Assembly (NCBI RefSeq): GCF_001598235.1
Contig: NZ_BCYO01000029.1
Coordinates: 1-45,169 of the forward strand
Direction of reading: 5' to 3'
Length of the DNA stretch: 45,169 nt
Origin: Polaromonas jejuensis NBRC 106434
Lineage (GTDB): Bacteria; Pseudomonadota; Gammaproteobacteria; Burkholderiales; Burkholderiaceae_C
In this document: piece after piece, positions 8,036-16,625 of the stretch
How the letters are laid out: each line of letters begins with the position of its first letter
How positions within the stretch are numbered: position 1 is the stretch's first letter
Position numbers and translations under genes: made by a program
The notes under the pieces: generated by a model
The model's input: the letters and a program-made list of their open reading frames with translations, nothing else
Databases searched by the model: none
What the model was told of the DNA's origin: nothing

Positions 8036-8440
8036 TTAAATACGGCGACGCTTTTGGGGGCGGCAGCCGTTATGAGGAACAGGGGTCACGTCGGCAATCG
8101 AATTGATTCGAATGCCCAGCGCGCCCAGTGCCCGCACAGATGATTCACGTCCTGGACCAGGGCCCTTGATTTCAACATCAAGGTTCTTGATGCCTTGCTC
8201 AATGGCGGCACGGCCAGCCACTTCCGATGCAACCTGGGCTGCAAAAGGAGTCGACTTGCGTGAACCCTTGAAGCCCTGGCCACCAGAGGAAGCCCAAGAC
8301 AACGCGTTGCCCTGGCGATCCGTGATCGTGATGATCGTGTTGTTGAAAGAAGCGTGGACGTGGGCAATGCCATCCGCCACGTTCTTGCGTACTTTCTTGC
8401 GAACGCGCTGCGCGGCGTTATTGCTTGGTGATTTTGCCAT
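8036..8440 (-). CDS. rpsK: Small ribosomal subunit protein uS11
   Basis: This 134-residue protein contains GIAHVHASFNNTIITITDRQ (about residues 24-43) and GPGPGRESSVRALGALGI, and ends PVPHNGCRPQKRRRI, all S11 hallmarks. It sits on the 30S platform and helps shape the mRNA exit path. It lies 13 bp after rpsM, in the same transcript. Confidence 0.98.
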   Translation of the reverse strand: MAKSPSNNAAQRVRKKVRKNVADGIAHVHASFNNTIITITDRQGNALSWASSGGQGFKGSRKSTPFAAQVASEVAGRAAIEQGIKNLDVEIKGPGPGRESSVRALGALGIRINSIADVTPVPHNGCRPQKRRRI

Positions 8441-8453
8441 GACGACCTCTCAA

Positions 8454-8819
8454 TTATTTCTTCAACGAAGCAGCGGCTTTACGCGGCCCCTTGCGGGTAC
8501 GGGCGTTGGTCCGGGTACGCTGGCCGCGCATTGGCAGGCCGCGACGATGACGGAAACCACGATAGCAACCGATGTCCATCAGGCGCTTGATGTTCATCGT
8601 GGTTTCACGACGCAAATCGCCCTCGATGGTGAACAGAGCAATCTGGTCACGAATTTTTTCCAGATCGCCGTCAGTCAGATCTTTGACTTTCTTCGCGTAG
8701 GCAATGTCACATGCTTCGCAAATTTTGCGAGCACGTGTACGACCTATGCCAAAGATTGCAGTCAAGCCGATTTCGGCGTGCTGCTGCGGCGGAATATTGA
8801 TACCAGCGATACGAGCCAT
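8454..8819 (-). CDS. rpsM: Small ribosomal subunit protein uS13
   Basis: The 121-residue protein begins MARIAGINIPPQQHAEIGL and contains YRGFRHRRGLPMRGQRTRTN with a basic tail, as in S13. It sits in the 30S head and contacts the P-site tRNA and bridge B1 to the large subunit. It lies 25 bp after rpmJ and opens the classical alpha-operon gene set. Confidence 0.98.
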   Translation of the reverse strand: MARIAGINIPPQQHAEIGLTAIFGIGRTRARKICEACDIAYAKKVKDLTDGDLEKIRDQIALFTIEGDLRRETTMNIKRLMDIGCYRGFRHRRGLPMRGQRTRTNARTRKGPRKAAASLKK

Positions 8820-8844
8820 GTGCGTCCTCTAAATCTCTTGAAAA

Positions 8845-8958
8845 TCAGCCTTGACGCTGTTTATGGCGTGGATCTGTACAGATCACGCGAACAACGCCTT
8901 TACGGCGGATGATTTTACAGTTGCGGCAAATTTTCTTAACCGAAGCTGAAACTCTCAT
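8845..8958 (-). CDS. rpmJ: Large ribosomal subunit protein bL36
   Basis: This 37-residue gene translates from ATG at 8958 as MRVSASVKKICRNCK..., ending in DPRHKQRQG. C11, C14, C27 and H32 form the zinc ribbon of the zinc-containing L36 type. It lies between infA (28 bp) and rpsM (25 bp), its expected place. L36 fills a small 23S rRNA pocket late in 50S assembly. Confidence 0.97.
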   Translation of the reverse strand: MRVSASVKKICRNCKIIRRKGVVRVICTDPRHKQRQG

Positions 8959-8986
8959 TTCTTTCTCCTAAACTTTCACTTTGTGC

Positions 8987-9205
8987 TTACTTGGCACGGA
9001 ACACTATTCGTGCACGCGATAAATCGTAAGGTGTCAATTCAACTGTCACCTTGTCGCCAGGAAGAATGCGAATGTAGTGCATCCGCATTTTCCCAGAGAT
9101 ATGTCCTAGTACAACATGTCCATTTTCCAGTTTGACCCGGAAAGTTGCATTTGGGAGGTTTTCGACAACCTCACCCTGCATCTGGATCACATCATCTTTA
9201 GACAT
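8987..9205 (-). CDS. infA: Translation initiation factor IF-1
   Basis: The 72-residue protein is a single OB-fold. It begins MSKDDVIQMQGEVVENLPNA and contains HISGKMRMHYIRILPGDKV, matching IF-1 along its length. IF-1 blocks the ribosomal A site during initiation. It starts 6 bp after the secY stop codon, and the secY-infA-rpmJ order is typical of betaproteobacteria. The initiator tRNA gene at 5610-5686 lies at the far end of the same gene run. Confidence 0.98.
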   Translation of the reverse strand: MSKDDVIQMQGEVVENLPNATFRVKLENGHVVLGHISGKMRMHYIRILPGDKVTVELTPYDLSRARIVFRAK

Positions 9206-9211
9206 TTCCCA

Positions 9212-10531
9212 TCAACCACCTAACGACGTCTTGAAGTTTGCCTTTTTCAACAACGATTCATACTGCTGCGACATCATGTAATTCTGTACCTGGGCCATGA
9301 AATCCATGGTCACCACCACAATAATCATCAATGACGTACCACCAAAATAAAACGGCACGTTGTATTTCAAAATCAAAAACTCTGGCAACAGGCACACGAA
9401 GGTGATGTAAACCGCACCCGCCAGCGTCAAACGCACCAGGATCTTGTCGATGTAACGTGCTGTCTGATCACCCGGCCGAATTCCTGGTACGAAGGCACCG
9501 CTCTTTTTCAGGTTGTCTGCGGTCTCGCGGCTATTGAATACCAAAGCCGTGTAAAAGAAGCAGAAAAACACGATCGCGCTGGCATAAAGCATCACATAGA
9601 TGGGCTGGCCCGGGGTCAGCGTGCTGGCAATGTCTTTCAGCCAACGCATGCTTTCACCGGTACTGAACCAACCTACCACCGTAGCAGGCAACAAAATGAT
9701 GGACGATGCGAAGATCGGAGGGATCACACCCGCCATATTCAGCTTCAGCGGCAGATGCGAAGCCTGCCCACCATACACCTTGTTGCCAACCTGCCTGCGG
9801 GCATAGTTCACAAGAATCTTGCGCTGCCCCCGCTCAATAAACACCACAAAATAGGTCACCAGCACAACAACAGCGACGACCACGATTGCAACAAGAATGC
9901 TCATGGCACCGGTACGCACCAGCTCAAGCAGCCCACCCATTGCATTGGGCAAGCCCGCAGCAATACCTGCAAAAATCAGAATCGAAATACCATTGCCAAG
10001 ACCACGCTCGGTGATCTGCTCACCCAGCCACATCAAAAACATCGTACCGGCCGTCAGGCTGAATACCGCCGTCATCCTGAATCCAAAGCCCGGCGCCAGC
10101 ACCAGGCCCGGTGAGCTTTCCAGCGCGACTGCAATCCCCATGGACTGGAACAAGGCCAAGCCCAACGTTCCATAGCGGGTGTATTGCGTTATCTTGCGGC
10201 GACCAGCTTCACCTTCTTTTTTCATCTGCTCGAATGTGGGAATCACATAGGTGAGCAGCTGCATGATGATGGAGGCCGAGATGTACGGCATGATGCCCAA
10301 GGCAAACACCGTGAATCTCGACAAGGCGCCGCCAGAGAACATATTGAACAAATTCAATATGCCGCCCTGCTGGCCCTTGAACAGCTCTTTCAGCTGGCCA
10401 GGGTCAATGCCCGGAACTGGAATATGCGCACCGATGCGGTACACCACCAGTGCCAGCAGCAAAAACACGAGCCTGTTGCGCAGGTCACCGAACTTGCCGG
10501 TTTTTGCAATTTGAGCCGAGTTGGTTGCCAC
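9212..10531 (-). CDS. secY: Sec translocon channel subunit SecY
   Basis: This 439-residue protein has about ten hydrophobic helices and the family motifs AHIPVPGID near residue 40, MFSGGALSRFTVFALGIMPY, and GQASHLPLKLNMAGVIPPIF. It forms the protein-conducting channel of the inner membrane with SecE and SecG and receives substrates from SecA and ribosomes. It lies 20 bp after rplO at the end of the spc gene set. Confidence 0.98.
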   Translation of the reverse strand: MATNSAQIAKTGKFGDLRNRLVFLLLALVVYRIGAHIPVPGIDPGQLKELFKGQQGGILNLFNMFSGGALSRFTVFALGIMPYISASIIMQLLTYVIPTFEQMKKEGEAGRRKITQYTRYGTLGLALFQSMGIAVALESSPGLVLAPGFGFRMTAVFSLTAGTMFLMWLGEQITERGLGNGISILIFAGIAAGLPNAMGGLLELVRTGAMSILVAIVVVAVVVLVTYFVVFIERGQRKILVNYARRQVGNKVYGGQASHLPLKLNMAGVIPPIFASSIILLPATVVGWFSTGESMRWLKDIASTLTPGQPIYVMLYASAIVFFCFFYTALVFNSRETADNLKKSGAFVPGIRPGDQTARYIDKILVRLTLAGAVYITFVCLLPEFLILKYNVPFYFGGTSLMIIVVVTMDFMAQVQNYMMSQQYESLLKKANFKTSLGG

Positions 10532-10551
10532 TGATTGGTCCCAGTCAAGTA

Positions 10552-10983
10552 TTAAGCAATGGAGCCGCCAGCGGCTTCAATCACGACCTTGGCGCCCGCC
10601 GTAGCAGCAATACCGCTCAGCTTGACCGCTTTCGTCAATTCACCAGATTTGATCACCTTGACGTTCTTGGCCAGTTGGCCCACCAGGCCAGCTTGCTTCA
10701 GCGCCAACAGATCAACTTCGGCCAAGCCGAGCTGCTCCAATGCGGTGAGTGTGACCTCGGCATTGAACTTGAGCAGATGGGACTTGAAACCGCGCTTCGG
10801 CAAGCGGCGCTGCATAGGCATTTGACCGCCTTCGAAGCCCACTTTGTGATAGCCGCCAGAGCGGGACTTCTGTCCCTTGTGGCCGCGTCCAGCCGTTTTA
10901 CCCAGGCCCGAACCAATGCCACGACCGACGCGTCGTTTGGCATGTTTTGCGCCCTGGCCAGGCTTGATTCCGTTCAATTCCAT
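10552..10983 (-). CDS. rplO: Large ribosomal subunit protein uL15
   Basis: The 143-residue protein has the basic glycine-rich N-terminus of L15 (KRRVGRGIGSGLGKTAGRGH, then KGQKSRSGG) and the globular C-terminal part ending GAKVVIEAAGGSIA. It binds 23S rRNA early in 50S assembly. It lies between rpmD (13 bp) and secY (20 bp). Confidence 0.98.
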   Translation of the reverse strand: MELNGIKPGQGAKHAKRRVGRGIGSGLGKTAGRGHKGQKSRSGGYHKVGFEGGQMPMQRRLPKRGFKSHLLKFNAEVTLTALEQLGLAEVDLLALKQAGLVGQLAKNVKVIKSGELTKAVKLSGIAATAGAKVVIEAAGGSIA

Positions 10984-10996
10984 GTTGAGTCTCCGC

Positions 10997-11179
10997 TCAG
11001 ATAACCTTGACCAGATAACTGATCTTGTTGATCATGCCGCGCACTGCGGGCGTGTCCTGCAATTCGCTGACGCTGTTGACGCCACGCAGGCCCAGACCAC
11101 GCACAGTCGCGCGGTGTGATTCCTTCGTGCCAATCGGGCTGCGAACCAGCTGGACTTTTACTTTGGTTTCTTTGGTCAT
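10997..11179 (-). CDS. rpmD: Large ribosomal subunit protein uL30
   Basis: This 60-residue protein contains VQLVRSPIGTKESHRATVRG and LGLRGVNSV, the compact L30 fold. It begins 12 bp after rpsE and is followed 13 bp later by rplO, the normal order. Confidence 0.97.
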   Translation of the reverse strand: MTKETKVKVQLVRSPIGTKESHRATVRGLGLRGVNSVSELQDTPAVRGMINKISYLVKVI

Positions 11180-11191
11180 TTCAATGCCGCC

Positions 11192-11710
11192 TTAGCCGAA
11201 GATTTCTTCGACTGATTTTCCGCGCTTGGCCGCAATTTCAGAGGCCGTCGTGGAGTTATTCAGTGCATCCATCGTGGCGCGCACCATGTTGTAAGGGTTG
11301 CTCGAACCATGGCTTTTGGCCACGATGTCGGTAATGCCCATTACTTCAAAAACAGCGCGCATGGGACCGCCAGCGATGATGCCGGTACCCTTGGGGGCCG
11401 GCGCCATCATGACGCTGGCGGCACCGTGGTGACCGAACACATTGTGGTGGAGCGTACCGTTCTTCAACGAGACCTTGGTCATGTTGCGGCGCGCTTCTTC
11501 CATGGCCTTTTGCACGGCTGCCGGCACTTCTTTCGACTTGCCCTTGCCCATGCCAACGCGGCCGTCACCGTCACCAACCACGGTGAGTGCAGCGAAACCG
11601 AGAATACGGCCGCCCTTCACCACTTTGGTCACGCGGTTGACCGCGATCATTTTTTCCTTCAGACCATCGTCTGGAGCGTCGTTTTGCGATTTTGCTTGAA
11701 ACTTAGCCAT
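11192..11710 (-). CDS. rpsE: Small ribosomal subunit protein uS5
   Basis: The 172-residue protein has the S5 double-stranded-RNA-binding N-terminal domain (LKEKMIAVNRVTKVVKGGRI, GDGDGRVGMGKGKSKEVP) and a C-terminal domain with GTGIIAGGPMRAVFEVMGI. S5 lines the mRNA entry channel and influences decoding accuracy. The spacing to rplR is 17 bp and to rpmD 12 bp. Confidence 0.98.
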   Translation of the reverse strand: MAKFQAKSQNDAPDDGLKEKMIAVNRVTKVVKGGRILGFAALTVVGDGDGRVGMGKGKSKEVPAAVQKAMEEARRNMTKVSLKNGTLHHNVFGHHGAASVMMAPAPKGTGIIAGGPMRAVFEVMGITDIVAKSHGSSNPYNMVRATMDALNNSTTASEIAAKRGKSVEEIFG

Positions 11711-11727
11711 ACTTAATTCCAGTCTGC

Positions 11728-12093
11728 TTAGAACTGCAAACCAGCTTCGCGAGCCGCATCAGCCAGCGCTTTGACGCGGCCGTGGTACGCAAAACCGGCG
11801 CGATCAAACGCCACTTTTTCCACACCTGCTGCTTTTGCCTTTTCGGCAATACGCTTGCCAATGGCTTGCGCAGCAGCAACGTTTCCACCTTTACCCGAGG
11901 CGCCAATTTCCTTGCGAACTTCCACTTCCGCGGTGGAAGCAGCAGCCAGAACCTTGGTGCCGTCGCCAGAAATAACGCTGGCGTAAATATGCAGGTTGGT
12001 ACGATTTACGGTCAAACGGGCAACGCCTTGCGTAGCAATGCGGATACGGGTTTGACGTGAACGACGAAGGCGCTGCTCTTTTTTGGTCAACAT
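11728..12093 (-). CDS. rplR: Large ribosomal subunit protein uL18
   Basis: This 121-residue protein begins MLTKKEQRLRRSRQTRIRIA, contains LTVNRTNLHIYASVI, and ends FDRAGFAYHGRVKALADAAR plus a short tail, all typical of L18. It binds 5S rRNA in the central protuberance with L5. It lies 11 bp after rplF. Confidence 0.98.
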   Translation of the reverse strand: MLTKKEQRLRRSRQTRIRIATQGVARLTVNRTNLHIYASVISGDGTKVLAAASTAEVEVRKEIGASGKGGNVAAAQAIGKRIAEKAKAAGVEKVAFDRAGFAYHGRVKALADAAREAGLQF

Positions 12094-12104
12094 GATGCAG
12101 CTCC

Positions 12105-12638
12105 TTATTTCTTCTTGGTTTCTTTGATCGTGATTTTTTCATCCGAATAACGGATGCCCTTGCCCTTGTAAGGCTCGGGAGGGCGAACTGCACGCACTTC
12201 AGCGGCGATCTGGCCCACACGTTGGCGATCGGAACCCTTGATGACTACTTCCGTAGGCGTTGGGGTTTCGACCTTGATACCAGCCGGCATGTCCATCACC
12301 ACAGGATGGGAGTAACCCACCGTGAGGTTCAGCTTGGCGCCTTGCGCCTGGGCCTTGTAACCCACGCCAACCAGGCTGAGCTTCTTCTCGAAGCCCTTGG
12401 TCACACCCGTCACCATGTTGTTCACGAGCTGGCGCATCGTGCCGCTCATGGCATTGGCTTCACGCGAGTCATTGGCAGGCGAGAACGTCAGCTTGCCGTC
12501 ATCGTTCTTGATGCTAACAAGCGCGTTTTGCGTCAGCGCCAGAGCACCGAGGGCGCCCTTGACATTAATCTGGTCTTCTTTGATGGCCACTTCCACACCC
12601 TGGGGTACGGCGACCGGCATTTTTGCTACACGAGACAT
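12105..12638 (-). CDS. rplF: Large ribosomal subunit protein uL6
   Basis: The 177-residue protein begins MSRVAKMPVAVPQGVEVAIK. It has the two repeated L6 domains, the second with the signature PEPYKGKGIRYSDE near residue 155. It binds 23S rRNA near the factor-binding site. It follows rpsH by 24 bp. Confidence 0.98.
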   Translation of the reverse strand: MSRVAKMPVAVPQGVEVAIKEDQINVKGALGALALTQNALVSIKNDDGKLTFSPANDSREANAMSGTMRQLVNNMVTGVTKGFEKKLSLVGVGYKAQAQGAKLNLTVGYSHPVVMDMPAGIKVETPTPTEVVIKGSDRQRVGQIAAEVRAVRPPEPYKGKGIRYSDEKITIKETKKK

Positions 12639-12662
12639 TTCAGTTTCTCCTCAATGCCGCCG

Positions 12663-13058
12663 TTAGGCCACGTAGCACAGCACTTCGCCACCGATACCGG
12701 TAGCGCGTGCCTTGCGATCCGTCATGACACCCTGGGGCGTCGTGACAATTGCCACACCGAGGCCATTCATGACCTGGGGAATGGCGCCATGACCTTTGTA
12801 AACGCGCAGGCCGGGGCGGCTGACGCGCTCGATGCGCTCAATCACGGGCTTGCCTGCGTAATACTTCAGGGCGATTTCCAATTGGGACTTGCCATCATCG
12901 GTCTTGACAGAAAAGCCATCAATGTAGCCTTCATCTTTCAACACCTGTGCAATGGCAACCTTGACTTTTGAAGACGGCACCAGCACAACGGCTTTTTCAA
13001 CCATTTGTGCATTGCGGATGCGGGTCAACATGTCGGCGATAGGATCACTCATACTCAT
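12663..13058 (-). CDS. rpsH: Small ribosomal subunit protein uS8
   Basis: This 131-residue protein begins MSMSDPIADMLTRIRNAQMV and ends with ATGIGGEVLCYVA. It contains GLGVAIVTTPQGVMTDRKAR, the S8 signature. S8 binds the central domain of 16S rRNA and in E. coli represses the spc operon by binding its mRNA near rplE. Whether that target exists here I could not judge by eye. Confidence 0.98.
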   Translation of the reverse strand: MSMSDPIADMLTRIRNAQMVEKAVVLVPSSKVKVAIAQVLKDEGYIDGFSVKTDDGKSQLEIALKYYAGKPVIERIERVSRPGLRVYKGHGAIPQVMNGLGVAIVTTPQGVMTDRKARATGIGGEVLCYVA

Positions 13059-13076
13059 TTGCGGTTCTCCTATTGC

Positions 13077-13382
13077 TTACCAGCTTGCCTTGGTGATACC
13101 AGGGATATCACCAGCAAAAGCCAACTCACGGATCTTGGCGCGAGCCAGGCCGAATTGACGGAACGTACCGCGTGGGCGACCCGTGATCGCGCAGCGGTTG
13201 CGCTGACGAGTCGGGTTGGCGTTGCGGGGCAACTTTTGCAGCTCAAGACGGGCCAGCGCACGCTCTTCATCGGAGCGCTTGGCGTCGGTCGACGTCGCCT
13301 TGAGTTCAGCGTATTTCTTGGCGAACTTGGCGGCGAGCTTGTCGCGCTTCAGTTCACGTTGCAGTAATGCTTGTTTTGCCAT
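13077..13382 (-). CDS. rpsN: Small ribosomal subunit protein uS14
   Basis: I take the ATG at 13382 (MAKQALLQRELKRDKLAAKF), giving 101 residues, the usual length. A longer in-frame opening to 13436 would overlap rplE and adds 18 residues with no family support. RNRCAITGRPRGTFRQFGLA is the S14 core. The zinc-binding cysteine set is absent, so this is the long zinc-independent type. It lies between rplE (8 bp) and rpsH (18 bp). Confidence 0.97.
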   Translation of the reverse strand: MAKQALLQRELKRDKLAAKFAKKYAELKATSTDAKRSDEERALARLELQKLPRNANPTRQRNRCAITGRPRGTFRQFGLARAKIRELAFAGDIPGITKASW

Positions 13383-13390
13383 ATCCCGCC

Positions 13391-13930
13391 TCAGTTCTTG
13401 AACGGAAAACGGAAGGCGGTGAGGAGGGCTTTGCACTCTTCATCGGTCTTGGCCGTTGTGGTAATGCTGATATTGAGACCGCGCAGGGCATCGACCTTGT
13501 CGTACTCAATTTCAGGGAAAATAATCTGCTCTTTGACGCCGATGTTGTAGTTGCCGCGGCCATCAAAGGCACGACCGGAAATACCACGGAAGTCACGCAC
13601 GCGGGGCAGAGCCACGGTGACGAAACGATCGAGGAATTCATACATCTTCACGCCACGCAGGGTCACCATGCAACCGATAGGCAGGTCTTCGCGGATTTTG
13701 AAACCAGCGATCGCCTTCTTGGCCTTGGTCACCACAGGCTTCTGGCCGGCAATCTTGGTCATGTCGCCAACGGCGTTGTCCATGACCTTCTTGTCGGCAA
13801 CCGCCTCGCTCACGCCCATGTTGAGCGTGATCTTGGTGATGCGGGGCACCTGCATGGGCGAGGTGTAGCCAAATTTCTCAATCAGGCTGGGCGCGATTTT
13901 CTCGCGGAATTGATCTTGGAAGCGTGCCAT
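13391..13930 (-). CDS. rplE: Large ribosomal subunit protein uL5
   Basis: The 179-residue protein has the L5 pattern PRITKITLNMGVSEAVADKK (about residues 29-48), a GGRG-like RGISGRAFDGRGNYNIGVKE, and an ITTTAKTDEECKALL tail. L5 binds 5S rRNA and contacts P-site tRNA. It starts only 2 bp after the rplX stop codon, suggesting translational coupling. Confidence 0.98.
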   Translation of the reverse strand: MARFQDQFREKIAPSLIEKFGYTSPMQVPRITKITLNMGVSEAVADKKVMDNAVGDMTKIAGQKPVVTKAKKAIAGFKIREDLPIGCMVTLRGVKMYEFLDRFVTVALPRVRDFRGISGRAFDGRGNYNIGVKEQIIFPEIEYDKVDALRGLNISITTTAKTDEECKALLTAFRFPFKN

Positions 13931-13932
13931 GT

Positions 13933-14253
13933 TTATGCAGCCTTAATTTCATCGCCGCTGGACTTGAAGACGCGCACTTTTTTGCCGTCAGCCAACAACT
14001 TGATACCAACACGATCCGCCTTGCCCGTTGCGGCGTTGAAAATCGCCACATTGGATTGGTGAATCGGCATGCTTTTTTCAACGATGCCACCGGTGGTGCC
14101 CTTGAGCGGATTTGGCTTGGTGTGCTTCTTCACCAAGTTAATGCCGTCAACCAGCACATGGCTGTCGTCAACGCGCAGCGAAATCTTGCCGCGCTTACCC
14201 TTATCGCGACCTGCGATAACGATGATTTCGTCGCCCTTGCGAATCTTGTTCAT
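13933..14253 (-). CDS. rplX: Large ribosomal subunit protein uL24
   Basis: This 106-residue protein begins MNKIRKGDEIIVIAGRDKGK, the KOW motif of L24, and contains GGIVEKSMPIHQSNVAIFN. L24 starts 50S assembly and lies at the peptide exit tunnel. It lies 9 bp after rplN. Confidence 0.98.
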   Translation of the reverse strand: MNKIRKGDEIIVIAGRDKGKRGKISLRVDDSHVLVDGINLVKKHTKPNPLKGTTGGIVEKSMPIHQSNVAIFNAATGKADRVGIKLLADGKKVRVFKSSGDEIKAA

Positions 14254-14262
14254 GGCGCGTCC

Positions 14263-14631
14263 TTACAGAACTTCAGGAGCCAGGGACACGATCTTCATGA
14301 ACTTTTCAGTGCGCAATTCGCGCGTCACTGGTCCGAAGATGCGGGTGCCGATAGGCTCCAGCTTGGCATTAAGCAACACGGCTGCGTTGCCATCGAATTT
14401 GACGAGCGAGCCATCACCGCGGCGGATACCCTTGGCGGTACGAACGACCACGGCACTGTAAACCTCGCCTTTTTTGACGCGGCCACGTGGCGCAGCTTCT
14501 TTGATGCTCACCTTGATGACGTCACCAACGCTGGCGTACCGGCGCTTGGAGCCGCCCAGCACTTTGATGCACATCACGGATTTAGCACCCGTGTTGTCAG
14601 CAACATCGAGTTTGGATTGCGTTTGAATCAT
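14263..14631 (-). CDS. rplN: Large ribosomal subunit protein uL14
   Basis: The 122-residue protein begins MIQTQSKLDVADNTGAKSVM and contains IKVSIKEAAPRGRVKKGEVY, as in L14. It binds 23S rRNA and forms an inter-subunit bridge. It is the first gene of the run. In most proteobacteria it follows rpsQ of the S10 operon, but here a 387-bp spacer and glpD precede it. A strong promoter lies about 150 bp upstream of its start. Confidence 0.98.
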   Translation of the reverse strand: MIQTQSKLDVADNTGAKSVMCIKVLGGSKRRYASVGDVIKVSIKEAAPRGRVKKGEVYSAVVVRTAKGIRRGDGSLVKFDGNAAVLLNAKLEPIGTRIFGPVTRELRTEKFMKIVSLAPEVL

Positions 14632-15018
14632 TTAATTTAGTCCCAACTTGCACCGGAAGGCAGCCTTTTGCTTTCGCTTGAAGCCACCAGCCAATCAGTC
14701 TTGGGCCCGTCGTCCACACCGCAAACCACTTGCGATGCTTCCGCTGGGCAGAAGTCCCCGCCTTTAGAGCGAAGCCCTCCATTATGGCAAAAGCGATTTC
14801 CACTGTCAACAACCCTTGGTGGAAATATCCCCAAAAAGTTGAAAATACCTGGCAAGCCGGCCGGAGCCACTCCCATCGGCAAGCCCCGGGACGGCAATCC
14901 GGGATACCCGGGCCAGCCGAAATTTAACGATGAAATTGGCACCTAGCCCAATACAGAAGAGCCTTAATTGCTATCAATATAGGAGCAAAAGACCTTCATG
15001 CCCGCGGCCAAAGCCCCA
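14632..15018. other. Spacer between rplN and glpD
   Basis: This stretch holds the rplN promoter (14781-14809) and a leader of about 140 nt. Nearer glpD lies a CCCGGG-rich inverted repeat (CCCGGG at 14885-14890 and 14907-14912) and an imperfect palindrome GCTAT-CAAT-ATAG at 14970-14982. No trace of rpsQ or another ribosomal gene is seen. How glpD transcription is kept out of rplN is not obvious, since no T-tailed hairpin is present. Confidence 0.6.
14781..14809 (-). promoter_or_regulatory. Sigma-70 promoter of the spc/alpha gene run
   Basis: On the minus strand TTGACA (14809-14804) and CATAAT (14786-14781) are separated by exactly 17 bp. The -35 is perfect and the -10 differs at one base. Transcription would start near 14774, leaving a leader of about 143 nt before rplN. 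Confidence 0.85.
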
Positions 15019-16605
15019 TCAGACCGGCAGGCGCAGGTATTGGCCGCACAGCGCCAAAAAGGCGTCCAGCTGGGGGTCCACGCCGCTCTCTTCCGCCAGC
15101 AGCCTGGCCACTTCCGGCGCTATGGCGCGCGCCAGTGCCGCATCCAGGAACAACAAGCGGGAGCGGCGGGCCAGCACGTCTTCCACGCAACGGGCGTACT
15201 CGTAGCGCGCCGCAAAACGCACCATGGCCTCGGTCAAGCCGTCGCCCAGCGCATGGCCGGCCCCCGGCAGGGCCTGCACGGCCGCCGCCTCGCAGCCATA
15301 GAGGTGCAGACCGGGGGCCGCGCTGATCTTGACGGCCGACTTTTGCGCCCCCACCAGCGGCAGCCGCTCGGTGGACAGGCCGGTGCGCGCAGGCAGCAGC
15401 GAAGCGGCAAAGCATTGATTGAGCACATCCTCAGCCATGGCCCGGTAAGTGGTCCATTTACCGCCGGTTACCGTCACCAGGCCGCTTTTGCTGACCAGCA
15501 CCGTGTGCTCGCGCGACAGCGCCTGGGTGCTGCCGGCGTCCTCATCGGCCGGCTTGACCAGCGGCCGCAGCCCGACCCAGATACTCTTGATGTCGGCCGG
15601 CCCAGGCGCGCGGCTCAGGTAACGGGCCGATTCGCGCAGAATGAAATCGACCTCCTCCTTGAACGGCAGCGGCTCGCGGGCCAGGTCATCGCGCGGCGTA
15701 TCGGTGGTGCCCAGGATGACCTTGCCCAGCCAGGGCACGGCAAACAACACCCGGCCGTCCGCTGTTTTCGGTATCAGCATGGCATGGTCCGTGGGCAGAA
15801 ACGAACGGTCCACCACGATATGCACGCCCTGGCTGGGCGCGACCATCGGTTTGGCATCCCGGCCAATGGCCTGCCCGTCCTGCAGGCGGAACTGATCTAC
15901 CCACACGCCGGCCGCGTTCACCACGCAATGGGCACGCAGCTCAAAGGAGCGGCCAGTTTCCTGGTCTTGGGCCTGCAAGCCCGCCAATTTGCCGTTCTCG
16001 TGGAGCAGCCCCGTGGCTGCACAGTAATTGACCAGCAGCGCACCCTGCCGGGCCGCCGTGCGGGCCAGCGCCAGCGCCAGCCGGGCGTCGTCGAACTGGC
16101 CGTCCCAGTACTTCACGCCGCCCTTGAGGCCTTGCGGCTGCACCGTGGGCAGGCGCTGCAGGGTTTCGTTCCGGCTCAAAAACTCCGTGGCCCCCAATCC
16201 AGCCTTGCCCGCCAGGGCGTCATACATCTTGAGCCCCACGCCATAGAACGGCGCCTCCCATACCTTATATGAAGGCATCACAAAAGGCAGCGGCTGCGCC
16301 AGGTGCGGCGCATTGGCCAGCAGCGTGGCGCGCTCCCGCAAGGCCTCGCGCACCAGCGAAATATTGCCTTGGGCCAGGTAGCGCACGCCCCCATGCACCA
16401 GTTTGGTGGCACGCGACGAGGTGCCCTTGGCAAAGTCATGCGATTCCAGCAGCACCACGGAGAAACCGCGCGCCGCAGCGTCGAGCGCCACGCCCAGGCC
16501 GGTGGCGCCGCCGCCAATCACGGCCAGGTCGTACTGGCGTGGCTCGGCGAGACGGCTGATCAGCTCATGGCGCCGTGTTGGCGCTGGCAGGGTGGAGGTG
16601 CTCAT
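15019..16605 (-). CDS. glpD: Aerobic glycerol-3-phosphate dehydrogenase
   Basis: This 528-residue flavoenzyme oxidises sn-glycerol 3-phosphate to dihydroxyacetone phosphate at the inner membrane and passes electrons to quinone. The FAD-binding motif is YDLAVIGGGATGLGVALDAA (about residues 25-44), followed by GTSSRATKLVHGGVRYLAQG. A C-terminal helical domain is present. I take the ATG at 16605, which has GGGAAG 8 nt upstream; an upstream in-frame ATG at 16635 lies over the putative operator. It is divergent from glpR and glpK. The GCATTCGAATGC palindrome at its 5' edge suggests control by GlpR. Confidence 0.95.
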   Translation of the reverse strand: MSTSTLPAPTRRHELISRLAEPRQYDLAVIGGGATGLGVALDAAARGFSVVLLESHDFAKGTSSRATKLVHGGVRYLAQGNISLVREALRERATLLANAPHLAQPLPFVMPSYKVWEAPFYGVGLKMYDALAGKAGLGATEFLSRNETLQRLPTVQPQGLKGGVKYWDGQFDDARLALALARTAARQGALLVNYCAATGLLHENGKLAGLQAQDQETGRSFELRAHCVVNAAGVWVDQFRLQDGQAIGRDAKPMVAPSQGVHIVVDRSFLPTDHAMLIPKTADGRVLFAVPWLGKVILGTTDTPRDDLAREPLPFKEEVDFILRESARYLSRAPGPADIKSIWVGLRPLVKPADEDAGSTQALSREHTVLVSKSGLVTVTGGKWTTYRAMAEDVLNQCFAASLLPARTGLSTERLPLVGAQKSAVKISAAPGLHLYGCEAAAVQALPGAGHALGDGLTEAMVRFAARYEYARCVEDVLARRSRLLFLDAALARAIAPEVARLLAEESGVDPQLDAFLALCGQYLRLPV

Positions 16606-16625
16606 GGATTTCTTCCCGGTTGGTG

